The notes under the pieces: model-generated
What the model saw: the letters and a program-made list of their open reading frames with translations, nothing else
What the model was told of the DNA's origin: nothing
Database searches by the model: none
Shown: positions 7,959 through 17,912 of the stretch, piece by piece
Position numbering within the stretch: the first letter of the stretch is position 1
Layout of the letters: every line of letters starts with the position of its first letter
Position numbers and translations under genes: made by a program
DNA from: Prevotellamassilia timonensis
GTDB taxonomy: Bacteria; Bacteroidota; Bacteroidia; Bacteroidales; Bacteroidaceae
DNA length: 64,000 nucleotides
Reading direction: 5' to 3'
NCBI RefSeq assembly: GCF_900106785.1
Contig: NZ_LT629844.1
Coordinates: 109,458-173,457 of the forward strand

Positions 7959-9281
7959 ATGCGCCAATTCAAAGATATACGTATTGCTGTGGCTGGCACA
8001 GGCTACGTGGGCCTGAGCATAGCCACCCTGCTGTCGCAGCATCATCACGTGACAGCCGTTGACGTGGTGCCCGAAAAGGTGGAAAAACTCAACCGCCACG
8101 TCTCGCCCATACAGGACGACTACATTGAAAAATATCTGGCCGAAAAGCCGCTCGACCTCACCGCCACCCTCGACGGCCGCGCAGCCTATGCCGACGCCGA
8201 CTTTGTGGTGATAGCCGCCCCCACCAACTACGACCCTGTAAAAAACTACTTCGACACCAGCCATGTGGAGGAGGTTATCGACCTCGTGCTTGAGGTCAAC
8301 CCCCAGGCCGTGATGGTGATAAAGAGCACCATACCCGTGGGCTACACCCGCAACCTCTACCTCAAGTATGCGCAGCGGGGCGTCAAGCAGTTCAACCTGC
8401 TCTTTTCGCCCGAATTCCTGCGCGAGAGCAAGGCCCTCTACGACAATCTCTATCCCAGCCGCATCATCGTGGGCTACCCCAAGATAATTGACACCCACGA
8501 GTTTGAGGCCGAAAACCGTGCCATCGAGTCGGTGACCGATGTAGAGGCCATGCACCAGGCCGCCCGCACCTTTGCCGCCCTGTTGCAGGAGGGCGCCATA
8601 AAGGAGAACATCGACACCCTGTTTATGGGCATGAAGGAGGCCGAAGCTGTCAAGCTCTTTGCCAACACCTATCTGGCCCTGCGCGTGTCATACTTCAACG
8701 AGCTCGACACCTATGCCGAGATGAAGGGTCTCGACTCGCGCGCCATCATCGAGGGCGTGGGTCTCGACCCCCGCATCGGCACACACTACAACAATCCCTC
8801 GTTTGGCTACGGCGGCTACTGCCTGCCCAAGGACACCAAGCAGCTGCTTGCCAACTATCAGGACGTGCCCGAAAACCTCATCGAGGCCATTGTCGAGAGC
8901 AACCGCACCCGCAAGGACTACATAGCCGACGCCGTGCTGCACAAGGCTGGTTGGTACGACTATTCAAGCCGCAACCAGTATGGCACCGACCCCGCTTCGT
9001 GCACCATTGGTGTGTACCGTCTGACCATGAAGTCGAACTCCGACAACTTCCGCCAGTCGGCCATACAGGGCATCATGAAGCGTATCAAGGCCAAGGGTGC
9101 CGAGGTCATCATCTACGAGCCTACGCTCAACGATGGCACCACCTTCTTTGGTTCACGTGTGGTCAACGACCTGGCAGCCTTCAAGGCTCAGAGCCACGCC
9201 ATCATAGCCAACCGCTACGACAGTTGCCTCGACGATGTGAAGGACAAGGTGTACACACGCGACCTGTTTAGAAGGGATTGA
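7959..9281 (+). CDS. ugd: UDP-glucose 6-dehydrogenase
   Basis: Oxidises UDP-glucose to UDP-glucuronate, a precursor of capsule and exopolysaccharide sugars. At 440 residues it has all three domains of the family. The NAD motif GTGYVGLS is at 13-20, the central part includes '[14 protein letters not shown]' (150-163), and the catalytic cysteine C288 lies in '[11 protein letters not shown]'. The C-terminal domain includes '[19 protein letters not shown]', which contacts the nucleotide. It stands alone on the plus strand, away from the minus-strand capsule block. The region before it is spacer with repeat A copy 1. The large antisense ORF over its first half is a shadow. Confidence 0.93.
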   Translation: MRQFKDIRIAVAGTGYVGLSIATLLSQHHHVTAVDVVPEKVEKLNRHVSPIQDDYIEKYLAEKPLDLTATLDGRAAYADADFVVIAAPTNYDPVKNYFDTSHVEEVIDLVLEVNPQAVMVIKSTIPVGYTRNLYLKYAQRGVKQFNLLFSPEFLRESKALYDNLYPSRIIVGYPKIIDTHEFEAENRAIESVTDVEAMHQAARTFAALLQEGAIKENIDTLFMGMKEAEAVKLFANTYLALRVSYFNELDTYAEMKGLDSRAIIEGVGLDPRIGTHYNNPSFGYGGYCLPKDTKQLLANYQDVPENLIEAIVESNRTRKDYIADAVLHKAGWYDYSSRNQYGTDPASCTIGVYRLTMKSNSDNFRQSAIQGIMKRIKAKGAEVIIYEPTLNDGTTFFGSRVVNDLAAFKAQSHAIIANRYDSCLDDVKDKVYTRDLFRRD

Positions 9282-9369
9282 GAGTGAAAAGTTGTCGTGA
9301 AATTGTTTAAGTGAAATTAAAAGCGTAGCTTTACGTTCATAAAACGGAAAATGCAAAAATGGCCATGAT

Positions 9370-9716
9370 ATGACTAACAACGAATTCTGGTCTTCGGTGT
9401 CTGCTATCATTAGCAACGGCTTTAATAATGAGGATCTTGTAAAACTCGAAAACTATGCAGAGCAATTCATCAACAGACAGTTATTATTTGAACGCTACAC
9501 ACAAGGCGAACAGTATGGCTGCGCAGAGGGAGGTCGCCTCCATGTTATTGTCACCATACTCGCGGGAGCAGAAACTCCGGCAGATAAACTCACTGCGCCA
9601 AGGGGCAGTTTCAAAAAGATGATGTGCGTATAAACACGTCGGAACTTAAATGCAATGGGACACGTCAGTTGACTAATCATGTGAGGTTTATAGAAAGCGC
9701 ATTTGAAAACCCCTAA
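9370..9716 (+). pseudogene. Small hypothetical gene with a probable frameshift
   Basis: An ATG at 9370 opens an 87-residue frame ('MTNNEFWSSVSAIISNGFNN...') that ends at a TAA after 'GSFKKMMCV'. From the short A run near 9611-9616 the +1 frame is protein-like for a further 35 residues ('QKDDVRINTSELKCNGTR', then 'LTNHVRFIESAFENP') and stops at 9714-9716. Together this suggests a protein of about 115 residues broken by a one-base change. I do not recognise the family. It lies between ugd and repeat A copy 2, whose left end starts two bases after the second stop. Confidence 0.45.
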
Positions 9717-9717
9717 C

Positions 9718-10060
9718 TCAAGTTTCGGATTTAGTAAAGGCGGGCTGAAAGTCCAGTGGAGCCCATAGCCCAGGGCAAGCGAAGCGGCACCCTGGGTATT
9801 GCGTGTTGGAGCAGTCGCGCCCTGTAAGGGCAAAAGCTTTAAGACGTGGCGCAGCTGTTGAACAAAATATACATACGATGTTCCATTTTAAGACCGCTAA
9901 ATCTGCTATCAAGTAAAAATAACAACATAAAGGGTTAAAGCTTTTGCCCTTACAGGGCGCGGAGACTCTACTATGCGGAAGCCCCAGGGTGTCGCTTCGC
10001 TTGCCCTGGGCTATGTGCTCCATTGGGCTTTCAGCCCGCCCTTGCTAAATCTGAAACTTG
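9718..10060. repeat. Palindromic repeat family A, copy 2
   Basis: An approximately 340-bp palindrome with the same end sequence (TCAAGTTTCGGATTT and its inverse) and the same inner blocks as copy 1, but without the inserted 68-bp unit. Its centre matches that of copies 1 and 4: 'gaacaaaatatacatacgat' and its complement lie beside the two 'aaaagcttt' boxes. Confidence 0.8.
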
Positions 10061-10514
10061 ACCCCCTAAGTTTTTAGCTTAGCGGTAGTTCACTGACAAA
10101 TAAAAGTCCGTACAACATACTTCTCCACCCGAGTGGCGGCAAGCGCAGAGCGATACTGCGGTGGAGAACTTCATTTAATAGCAATACAACGCATGGCTTC
10201 CGAGCATATAATATAATGTAACGGCTTGAAAGCACTTACCACATTAGTTAAACACTTATTTTATTTGAGCATACCACCTCGACCCTCGTGCAGGGCTGGG
10301 GAGGGTGCGTTGTGCTGTTTTTTTTGCTGCTGTGCGGCCTTGCCAATGATAGCATTTTATGCTTTTGCCCTTACAGGCAAGGTGTTCAAAATCGGCATCA
10401 AAAGCGAGACCGTTTTGGGGTATTCTATCCGTTGTTTCTGTTGTCTAGTAAAACGTAAACATGCGAACGGACTCAAACACTAACCCAAGTACCAAACGCT
10501 ATCACCAAACGCTA

Positions 10515-10586
10515 CCTCTAATGGGGGCGACGCGTCTCGCGGCTGCTGAAAAATGCCCGACGCGAGACGCGTCGCCCCCATTAGAG
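10515..10586. repeat. Palindromic repeat family B, compact copy 1
   Basis: Inverted arms CTAATGGGGGCGACGCGTCT and its complement flank only about 20 bases ('ggctgctgaaaaatgcccga'). The full family has arms reading GGGGGCGACGCGTCYCGCG, with the sequence 'accaaacgctacc' or 'aaacgcaagc' outside. Confidence 0.8.
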
Positions 10587-10655
10587 CGCAATTTCTTGGC
10601 ATAACAGTTCTTCCCATAGCTTCAAATCCGCTTTTTAACCTGTCAATCTGATAGA

Positions 10656-10822
10656 AAACGCAAGCACTAATGGGGGCGACGCGTCTCGCGTCGGGAACTA
10701 AGGCAAAGGCTCACAAACAGACATGTAATTAGTGCTGTTTGTGAGCCTTTATTTAGTGTGTGCACATTGCAATTTTCCCGACGCGAGACGCGTCGCCCCC
10801 ATTAGAGGTAGCGCTTAGAGGT
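10656..10822. repeat. Palindromic repeat family B, copy 2
   Basis: Arms of about 40 bases (AACGCAAGCACTAATGGGGG and inverse) enclose a second inverted pair around 'aggcaaaggctcacaaacag' and its near complement. The bases before it (10590-10660) are repeated in inverse orientation at 57770-57850 and 58967-59035. Confidence 0.8.
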
Positions 10823-10947
10823 AGTGCTTAGTGCTTGCGTTTGGTGCTTGCGTTTAGTGGTAGCGTTTCGCGCTTGGGGCCGTTCGCATGTTTACGTTTC
10901 AGCGGACTGCAATAATTTGTTTTTACCCACCGCCATGTTGATGGCGG

Positions 10948-12882
10948 CTACTTTTGGTTTTGCTCGTCCAGCACCTCGTAGCGTGAGTGCTTGCTTACAT
11001 ATTCGGGCACGATTTGTTTCATTTTGCGCACGGTGTCCATGTCGTTGTAGCGGGCGGCAATGTCGCGCAACTCCTCAAGCTCGCGCTCAGCCTCGTCGTA
11101 CTCGTAGTTGCGCACCATGGCAATGCGTATTTTGGGGTGGAACGACGGCAGCGTGTTCTCATTCTCGTTGAGCACCTCCTCGTAGAGTTTCTCGCCCTCG
11201 CGCAGACCAGTGTACTTTATCTCCACATTGGTGGCACCGCTCAGCTTTATCATGCGCTGTGCCAGGTCGGCAATGCGCACAGGTTCGCCCATGTCGAACA
11301 CAAATATCTCGCCGCCCTTGCCGTGTGTGCCAGCCTCGAGCACCAGTTTGCAAGCCTCGGGTATGAGCATGAAGTAACGTATGATTTTGGGGTGCGTCAC
11401 CGTGAGCGGTCCGCCGGCAGCCAACTGCTTGCGGAAGAGGGGAATGACCGAACCATTCGAGCCGAGCACATTGCCAAAGCGTGTGGTGACAAATTGGGTG
11501 ACACCCTTTATTTTGCCGTCCTTGATGGCCTTGTCAAGGCTCTGCACGTATATTTCGCAAATGCGCTTTGAGCAGCCCATCACGTTGGTAGGGTTCACAG
11601 CTTTGTCTGTCGAGATCATGACAAACTTTTTCACGCCATATTTCACGCTCAGGTCGGCTATCACCTTGGTGCCCCACACGTTGTTCTGCACGCTCTCGCT
11701 GGGGTTGTCCTCCATCATGGGCACATGCTTGTAGGCTGCTGCGTGGAACACGTAGTCGGGGCGGAACTGGTTGAAAATCTCCTCCATGCAGTCCTCCTTG
11801 CAGATGCTTGTTACCACGGTGTGAGCCACCAAATCGGGGTATTTGTTCTTCATCATCAGGCGTATGTCGTGTTGTGGCGTTTCGGCCTGGTCGATGAGCA
11901 TCATTTCGGCTGGTTTGTACACGGCTATTTGTCGTACCATTTCAGAGCCTATGCTGCCTGCCGAGCCCGTGATGAGCACCTTTTTGCCGCTGAGCAGTGC
12001 GCCCACGCTCTCCATGTCCACCTGTATTTCGTCGCGTGGCAGGAGGTCCTCGATGCTCACCTCGCGCACCTGCACATTGCCCTTAGAGTCCTTGTGCTTG
12101 TTCCATTCGCGTGCGTTTTGCGTGATGTATATCTTAACACCAGCGTTGATGAGCAGGTCTTGCAGCTGCTTGTTGTTGACAAAGTCGTCGTGTTTGAGCG
12201 GACTGATGAGCACCGCTTTGATTTGCTTGTTGCGTATGACAGCTGGCAGGTTGTTGTGCGCAGAGTAGATGCGCTTGCTCATGAGGCGGGTGCGCATGTC
12301 CTTGTCGTCATCGCTGATGTATCCCTCTATCAGGAATTGCACGGGTTTGTTGTTGCGTGCGTTATTAGTCAGGGCAATGGCGCCCTCGCGTGTACCATAT
12401 ATGAGTGTGCTCTTGGCCGATTTGCTCACCAATGCGCTTTCGTACAACAGTTTAATTAGTATGCGCGACATGCACAGCAGCGACAGTGTGCCGATGTACA
12501 CCACCAGGGTCATGCGTCCGGTAATGGCGTAGAAAGTGCTTTCGAGCGCATAGTAGCACACTGCAAAGTTGAAAGCCAGTGCCAGCACCAGCGACAGTGT
12601 TTGTGCATACATCACCTTGAGCAGGTCGATGAACTGCGAGTAGCGCAGAATGCCCGAGTAGGTGTGGAAGGCGCGGAACCCGATGAGGTTGAACAGTGCA
12701 AATATCAGGAAGGTGTGCAGCAGCGTGCTCCAATGGGCCATCATCTCGCTTGCGGGGTGTCGCAGCCACATGACAAACAGTCCGCCAAAGAAGCAAGCGG
12801 CCAAGTCGAACAATATGATGCACCAATAGGGCAGGGCATTGCGCCCGAAGTACCAATTGAATATCTTGTTGACTATTTTCAT
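10948..12882 (-). CDS. Membrane-anchored nucleotide-sugar 4,6-dehydratase (CapD/WbpM/PglF type)
   Basis: Probably converts UDP-GlcNAc (or a related sugar) to the 4-keto-6-deoxy form for surface glycans. The frame could extend to 13293, but residues before 12882 are not protein-like; the ATG at 12882 gives 644 residues, the family length. Four hydrophobic segments occupy about 17-145, then a CoA-binding-like Rossmann domain (about 157-275), then the catalytic short-chain dehydrogenase domain with 'VLITGSAGSIGSEM' (302-315) and 'ISTDKAVNPTNVMGCSKR' (423-440). In this family the usual YxxxK tyrosine is replaced, here by M/C near K439. It is alone on the minus strand with repeat-rich spacers on both sides. 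Confidence 0.9.
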   Translation of the reverse strand: MKIVNKIFNWYFGRNALPYWCIILFDLAACFFGGLFVMWLRHPASEMMAHWSTLLHTFLIFALFNLIGFRAFHTYSGILRYSQFIDLLKVMYAQTLSLVLALAFNFAVCYYALESTFYAITGRMTLVVYIGTLSLLCMSRILIKLLYESALVSKSAKSTLIYGTREGAIALTNNARNNKPVQFLIEGYISDDDKDMRTRLMSKRIYSAHNNLPAVIRNKQIKAVLISPLKHDDFVNNKQLQDLLINAGVKIYITQNAREWNKHKDSKGNVQVREVSIEDLLPRDEIQVDMESVGALLSGKKVLITGSAGSIGSEMVRQIAVYKPAEMMLIDQAETPQHDIRLMMKNKYPDLVAHTVVTSICKEDCMEEIFNQFRPDYVFHAAAYKHVPMMEDNPSESVQNNVWGTKVIADLSVKYGVKKFVMISTDKAVNPTNVMGCSKRICEIYVQSLDKAIKDGKIKGVTQFVTTRFGNVLGSNGSVIPLFRKQLAAGGPLTVTHPKIIRYFMLIPEACKLVLEAGTHGKGGEIFVFDMGEPVRIADLAQRMIKLSGATNVEIKYTGLREGEKLYEEVLNENENTLPSFHPKIRIAMVRNYEYDEAERELEELRDIAARYNDMDTVRKMKQIVPEYVSKHSRYEVLDEQNQK

Positions 12883-13254
12883 AATTAGAGAGTACTTCCT
12901 ATAGTTTTTTCGATTATAATTATATATAGTTCGTGTTTGTGCGTCGGTCGTGTGGTTCCATACATATTGGCCGGCCGACTGTTTGTTTGGTGTGTCATTG
13001 TTGTGACATTTAATGGTTTTGTGCAATCGTGTAAAAGCTATCCAGCACGCGGCACATTGTTTCCAAAATTCTCCAAAGCCTTTATTTGCTCGGCTTGTGC
13101 TGTATACCATGTATTGGCACAAGTGGCAAGTGATTGCAAATTTACAAATAATTAGTTTGTGAACAAGTGTGAGAGGATAAATTTGTGAAAGAAAAAGTGC
13201 AATTAGTGTGGTAATGTGACACGCCGTACCATTGCTTGTTTGTTGCTTGGTGCG
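12883..13254. other. Gene-free spacer upstream of the dehydratase gene
   Basis: AT-rich sequence containing no protein-like ORF. It must hold the minus-strand promoter of the dehydratase gene, but I see no confident TAnnTTTG box in that orientation. Confidence 0.4.
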
Positions 13255-13488
13255 TTGGCTGCTAACGCGGGAAACAGAAGAACATAAGGACATAAGGACA
13301 TAAGATATAGCGTTTGTGCTTGCCGCTTACCGCGGGAACATAAGAACATAAGTTTGCATAAGATACACATAAGGCCGCTGCGCGGCTGACGGCCACGGAC
13401 TATCGTCCGGGTGGCCTCAAGAAACATAAGGGCTGGCGCCGTAGCGTGGATTGGTTGGCCGCTAACGCGGTAACATAAGAATATTACC
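13255..13488. repeat. Repeat family C, copy 1
   Basis: Blocks of GCTAACGCGG / GCTTACCGCGG separated by runs of 'aacataag' and 'gacataag', with 'ggccgctgcgcggctgacgg' and 'cacggactatcgtccgggtg' hairpins in the middle. The same order of blocks occurs at 17913-18168. In frame translations are not protein-like. Confidence 0.7.
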
Positions 13489-13539
13489 GCATTAGCATAT
13501 TGGTACAATATTACCATATTGTTTTTTTGTTCTTTCCTA

Positions 13540-13959
13540 CATCTTACACTTTTTGGGTATAACAGGTTGAAAATCATGCAGTTGTGCAGTGTAGGTTGTA
13601 TTGATTTTTACCTACACTGCCGTCTGCACAATCGGTTGCTTGCACAAGGTGGAAAAAGCGGTACGTACCGATATTTCAGTGGGTTGTGGCAGGTCGTTTT
13701 TTGGTTTGTAAGAGCGCGTTTTAATGTTTACGGGAGGGCGGAATTTCTGTTGCTCTGACAGAAATTCCGCCCTCCCGTTAGCGTTGCGCGTAGTGGTTGT
13801 GGCGCGATTGTGTGGTAGTACAAGCCTGTGTGCCGGTGGTGTGCAAGCAGTGTGCAGACAAGTGCAGGCATGGTGTAATAGTGTAGGCTTTTTTTTGATG
13901 GATCCTACACTGCTGAAACGTTTGAAAATCAGTGGGCTTTTTGCCAAAAGTGTAAGATG
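13540..13959. repeat. Hairpin element family E, copy 1
   Basis: Terminal inverted repeats CATCTTACACTTTT (13540) and its inverse (ending 13959), followed in both arms by 'tgaaaatca' and 'gcagtgtagg'. The centre is a perfect 20-bp stem (13731-13750 with 13758-13777) topped by the seven-base loop TGCTCTG. Short direct repeats of the GTGTAGG/GTGCAGACA type occur in both arms. Related copies are at 23099, 39506 and 58433. Confidence 0.75.
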
Positions 13960-14054
13960 CAGGCAAAACGGCAAATAGTAAATTGTATGTAGTGGCGCTT
14001 GCACAAATTTGTCTGCACTCGCCTTAATATTCGTTTGCGCTCACGTCACCCATG

Positions 14055-14894
14055 TTACAACCGTTCCAGGGCCTTCCGTGCACACTCATAGCCCTCCTCA
14101 TACAGGGCGTTAAGTTTGTCCAGATTGTTTTCAAGACGCCCCACCTCGACAGGGCGTTGCGGCCTGATGGACAATATGCGGCCCTCGTCCTCGAGGCGCT
14201 CCACCAGTTCGAGCTGGGCATTATATATGGCATGGCGCTTGCTCAGCAACAGACGCAGGCGCGGAAAACGGCGGTAAATATATTTCGGAATTTTGATGTC
14301 GCGACTCGTTTCGCGGTAGCCGCGGTTGCGTGTGAGCACCACCACGTTGAAATCGTGCCCCGTGTTGATGGCGCGCTCCACTGGTATGGAGTCGGCAATG
14401 CCGCCGTCGAGCATGGGCTGGTGGTTAATCCACACAATGGGGCAGACATAAGGCAGCGACGACGAAGCCTTGGCAATGTTGAGCAGACGGTCGGGGTCGG
14501 TGCGCTCCGTAAGGTAGCATGCCTTGCCCGTCAGGCAGTTGGTGGTGACCATCTCAAATGTCATGGGATTGGCAAAACAGGCATCGTAGTCGAAAGGCAA
14601 TATCTCGTTGGGCACGGTGTCGTACAGAAACTTGCGGTCGAGAATGCAGTGCTGTGTCCACAAATACTTCATGCCAATGTACCGGTGCTTTTCAAGCATG
14701 TCGATATTCGTCGCCTTGGCACGACCGCGCTGCCGGCTCAGATACGACAGACCGTTGCACGCTCCCGCCGAAACGCCCACGCCATAATTAAAGGTGATAT
14801 TATTGTCGAGAAAATAGTCGAGCACGCCGTCGGTAAACACGCCACGCATGCCTCCGCCCTCAAGCACTAGTCCGGTATTTGTGTCAAATGTCAT
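14055..14894 (-). CDS. Patatin-like phospholipase
   Basis: A predicted serine lipase/acyl hydrolase of 279 residues with the patatin catalytic dyad: oxyanion loop 'LEGGGMRGV' (11-19), nucleophile S42 in 'GVSAG' (40-44), and D163 in 'LDGGIADSIPV'. It resembles the YjjU-like bacterial group by length and by the 'EGGGMRGVFTDGVLDYFLDN' start. The lipid substrate is unknown and no signal peptide is seen, so it probably acts at the inner face of the membrane. A TATCTTTG box on the minus strand at 14937-14944 lies about 45 bases upstream and is a likely -7 element. Confidence 0.88.
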   Translation of the reverse strand: MTFDTNTGLVLEGGGMRGVFTDGVLDYFLDNNITFNYGVGVSAGACNGLSYLSRQRGRAKATNIDMLEKHRYIGMKYLWTQHCILDRKFLYDTVPNEILPFDYDACFANPMTFEMVTTNCLTGKACYLTERTDPDRLLNIAKASSSLPYVCPIVWINHQPMLDGGIADSIPVERAINTGHDFNVVVLTRNRGYRETSRDIKIPKYIYRRFPRLRLLLSKRHAIYNAQLELVERLEDEGRILSIRPQRPVEVGRLENNLDKLNALYEEGYECARKALERL

Positions 14895-14936
14895 GGTTTT
14901 GTAGCTTAAAACACACTATTTATTATTTATTTAGGG

Positions 14937-14974
14937 CAAAGATACGCGATTGTGAAAGAAAAGCAGTACTTTTG
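14937..14974. promoter_or_regulatory. Divergent promoter boxes between the patatin and aminopeptidase P genes
   Basis: TATCTTTG on the minus strand (14937-14944) and TACTTTTG on the plus strand (14967-14974) both match the Bacteroidetes -7 box TAnnTTTG. The -33 partners are weak. The minus-strand box fits the patatin gene; the plus-strand box would leave a leader of about 150 bases before aminopeptidase P. Confidence 0.45.
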
Positions 14975-15130
14975 CCCATATAAATAAAGTGAAAGCGTGC
15001 CATTACGACGCACCATGTCACACATTATAATTAAAGACCGGTGGCGGATTTTTGGGTTGTCAACTTGTTAAGCTGTTACTCCGTTAACCAAGAACACCGT
15101 CATCGCGTAATAATATAAGGAACAAGCAAT

Positions 15131-16552
15131 ATGTTATTTTCAAAAGAGACCTACGTGGAACGCCGCCGCAAGTTGCGCGAGCTGGTAGGCAGCGGCCTGA
15201 TTGTGCTGTTTGGCAATAACGACAGCCCCAATAACTATCCCTCAAACGTGTACAAGTTCCGTCAGGACAGTGCATTCCTCTACTTCTTTGGCCAGCACCG
15301 CAATGGGCTTGTGGGCGTGATAGATGCCGACTCGGGCAACGAAGTGCTGATAGGCGACGACATAGACATCGACGACATTGTGTGGTATGGTTCAGTCACC
15401 TCGGTGGCCCAAATGGCCGAGGAATGTGGCGTGGGCGCCTCAGCCCCTATGACACGTTTGGCCCAGATGGTAGAACACGCTGTGACTGACGGCCGCAAGG
15501 TGCACTACCTGCCGCCCTACCGTCACGACACCATGATACAGATAATGGACTTGCTCGGCACCCACCCCTCGCAGCAGCGTGAGGGCGCCTCGCTCAGCTT
15601 GATAAAGGCGGTTGTAAAATTGCGCTCTATCAAGAGTGAGGAGGAGATTGCGGAGCTTGAACGTGCCTCGGTCATTGGCTACAAGATGCACACCACGGCC
15701 ATGCGCTTGGCGCGTCCGGGTGTGACGGAGCAGTACATTGGCGGTGTGCTCGACGGCATTGCCTCAAGTTATGGCGCACAGGTGTCGTTTCCGAGCATTG
15801 TGTCGATGCATGGCGAAATATTGCATGGCTACCCCTCGCCCCGCGCACTCGAGGCCGGACGCTTGCTGCTGGTTGATGCCGGTGCCGAAACCAATGAGAA
15901 TTATTGCTCAGACCACACCCGCACCACCCCTATCAGCGGCAAGTTTACCACCAAGCAAAAGGAGATATACGACATTGTGGCCGACTGTCACGACCTGGCT
16001 TTGAGCCATGCCCGTCCTGGTGTGCGCTGGTGGGACGTGCACATGGCAGTGTGCGCCCTTATGACCGACCGCCTCAAGGAACTCGGCTTGATGAAGGGTG
16101 ACACCGAGGAGGCTGTGCGTGCCGGTGCCCATGCCTTGTTCCTGCCCCACGGCCTTGGCCACATGATGGGCATGGACGTGCACGACATGGAGGGCCTCGG
16201 ACAGGTGTATGTAGGTTTTGACGACGAGACACGTCCCTCAAGCCAGTTTGGCACCAACGCCCTGCGCTTTGGCCGCCGCCTTGAGGCCGGACACGTGGTG
16301 ACCGACGAACCGGGCATCTACTTTATACCCGACCTCATTGACGATTGGCAGAAGAAGGGTATCAACGCCCAATACCTCAACTTTGACAAGATTAACGCAT
16401 ACCGCGACTTTGGCGGCATTCGCATCGAGGACGATGTGCTTATCACTCCCGATGGCTGCCGTTTCCTTGGAAAGGACCGCATTCCGTACCACACGGCTGA
16501 TGTGGAGCGCTATGTTGAGGAACACCGCGAGGAGAGTCCGGTGATTTATTGA
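15131..16552 (+). CDS. pepP: Xaa-Pro aminopeptidase (aminopeptidase P, M24B)
   Basis: Removes the N-terminal residue from peptides with proline at position two; a two-metal cytoplasmic enzyme. The 473-residue protein has the aminopeptidase P N-terminal domain ('YVERRRKLRELV' to about 150, with 'FLYFFGQ') and the pita-bread catalytic domain. Metal ligands are visible in 'LLLVDAGAE', 'CSDHTRT', 'HGLGHMMGMDVHD', 'TDEPGIYF' and 'IRIEDDVLIT'. It is followed after 37 bases by a C1 peptidase and then a subtilase, forming a local group of peptidases that could work on dietary or host peptides. GTTAAC-type repeats occur upstream (15055-15085). Confidence 0.93.
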   Translation: MLFSKETYVERRRKLRELVGSGLIVLFGNNDSPNNYPSNVYKFRQDSAFLYFFGQHRNGLVGVIDADSGNEVLIGDDIDIDDIVWYGSVTSVAQMAEECGVGASAPMTRLAQMVEHAVTDGRKVHYLPPYRHDTMIQIMDLLGTHPSQQREGASLSLIKAVVKLRSIKSEEEIAELERASVIGYKMHTTAMRLARPGVTEQYIGGVLDGIASSYGAQVSFPSIVSMHGEILHGYPSPRALEAGRLLLVDAGAETNENYCSDHTRTTPISGKFTTKQKEIYDIVADCHDLALSHARPGVRWWDVHMAVCALMTDRLKELGLMKGDTEEAVRAGAHALFLPHGLGHMMGMDVHDMEGLGQVYVGFDDETRPSSQFGTNALRFGRRLEAGHVVTDEPGIYFIPDLIDDWQKKGINAQYLNFDKINAYRDFGGIRIEDDVLITPDGCRFLGKDRIPYHTADVERYVEEHREESPVIY

Positions 16553-16589
16553 ATTTACTTATCAAACAAATAACACAAACCAACAAGTA

Positions 16590-17801
16590 ATGAAGAAGAC
16601 TATCCTTATTGCAGTAGCTGCACTCTGCCTGCTGCCAGGAAGCCTCGCAGCACGCAAGAAAGCGTCTGCGACAAAGAAAGCCGACGAGATCACTTTTACC
16701 ACAATCAAGGCTAATCCTATCACTTCTATTAAAGACCAGAACCAGAGCGGTACCTGCTGGGCCTACTCTTCGCTGGGCTTTTTCGAGGCCGAACTCTTGC
16801 GCATGGGCAAGGGCACACACGACCTTTGCGAGTCGTTCCTCGTATATAATACATATATGGACCGTGCCGACAAGGCTGTGCGCACACATGGCGATGTGAG
16901 TTTCTCACAGGGCGGTTCGTTCTACGATGCCGTTTATTGTATGAAGAACTATGGTATGGTGCCGCAGTCGGCCATGCCTGCTCCTGGCACGCTCTATGGC
17001 GACAGCCTCTTCAACTTCAACCAGCTCGATGCTGTGACCAGCGCTTATGTGGGTGCCATTGCTAAGGGTAAGCAGAACAAGATTTCGCTCTCTTGGAAGA
17101 AGGATCTCTCAAACATTTACAAGAATTACTTTGGCGAACTGCCTACCGAGGTGAAGGCTGAGGACGGCAAAACTTATACGCCGAAGACTTATGTGACAGA
17201 TTACCTCGGCCTTAACATGGACGACTATGTGTCACTCACTTCGTACAATCACCACCCCTTCTACAGCAAGTTTATCCTCGAAATTCAGGATAACTGGCGT
17301 TGGGCCGAAAGCTATAACTTGCCTCTCGACGAGTTTATGCAGGTGATGGACAGCGCTGTGGTTAACGGCTACACCTTTGCATGGGGTGCCGACGTAACTG
17401 AGGAGTACTTTGGCCGTCGCAATGGCAAGGACTACGCTTATGTGCCCAAGGACCTCAAGGTGCGCGACCTCACTGGTTCGGACGCAGCCCGCTGGGGTGG
17501 CACTATCGGTACTAACAATGTACAGGTGCCCTCAAACGACGAGTTGACTATCACACAGGATCTCCGTCAGCAGGGTTACGACAACTGGGAAACTACCGAC
17601 GACCACGGCATGGTTATCTATGGTTTGGCCAAGGATAACAAGGGCCGCGAGTACTTTATGGTTAAGAACTCATGGGGCGACTATGGTAAATACCATGGCA
17701 TGTTCTATGCCTCAAAGGCTTATGTGGCTTACAAGACCATGAATATTCTTATCAACAAGAAGGCTATCCCTGCCGCTATTGCCAAGAAGCTGGGCTTGTA
17801 A
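16590..17801 (+). CDS. C1-family aminopeptidase C / bleomycin hydrolase, exported
   Basis: A papain-fold cysteine aminopeptidase of 403 residues. The N-terminus (1-21) is a signal peptide with basic start and hydrophobic core ending 'GSLAA', so unlike classic cytoplasmic PepC it is probably periplasmic or outside. The catalytic cysteine is C56 in 'NQSGTCWAYSS', the histidine is in 'TDDHGMVIYG' near 350 and the asparagine in 'VKNSWGDYG' near 370. The long insertion between C and H is normal for bleomycin hydrolases. It starts 37 bases after aminopeptidase P and is probably co-transcribed; a hairpin (17824-17864) ends the unit. Confidence 0.9.
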   Translation: MKKTILIAVAALCLLPGSLAARKKASATKKADEITFTTIKANPITSIKDQNQSGTCWAYSSLGFFEAELLRMGKGTHDLCESFLVYNTYMDRADKAVRTHGDVSFSQGGSFYDAVYCMKNYGMVPQSAMPAPGTLYGDSLFNFNQLDAVTSAYVGAIAKGKQNKISLSWKKDLSNIYKNYFGELPTEVKAEDGKTYTPKTYVTDYLGLNMDDYVSLTSYNHHPFYSKFILEIQDNWRWAESYNLPLDEFMQVMDSAVVNGYTFAWGADVTEEYFGRRNGKDYAYVPKDLKVRDLTGSDAARWGGTIGTNNVQVPSNDELTITQDLRQQGYDNWETTDDHGMVIYGLAKDNKGREYFMVKNSWGDYGKYHGMFYASKAYVAYKTMNILINKKAIPAAIAKKLGL

Positions 17802-17823
17802 TAAGGGCTGATATGTTAACGGG

Positions 17824-17864
17824 CTGACGCCGTAGTGTTGCGAGTAGTAACGCTACGGCGTCAG
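17824..17864 (+). terminator. Hairpin family D, copy 1 (probable terminator)
   Basis: Stem CTGACGCCGTAGTGTT pairing with AACGCTACGGCGTCAG, followed by TTTGTTTG. It begins 22 bases after the C1 peptidase stop. Near-identical hairpins occur behind the subtilase, the sulfatase and the GEVED protein. Confidence 0.65.
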
Positions 17865-17912
17865 TTTGTTTGCACATCTGCGCATTTGCGCATTTGCAAG
17901 CATTGCTTGCAC

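Noticed and set aside
10226-10483. An 85-residue cysteine-rich ORF
   Set aside because: It lies in spacer between repeats A and B, has no ribosome-binding context and no protein-like pattern.
10948-13293. A 781-residue form of the CapD-like dehydratase
   Set aside because: The first 137 residues are not protein-like and lie in promoter and spacer sequence; the ATG at 12882 gives the family length and a proper membrane start.
13540-13959. Hairpin element E copy 1 as a simple terminator
   Set aside because: It is over 400 bases long, far from the ends of both flanking genes, and shares arms, loop and iterons with three other sites.
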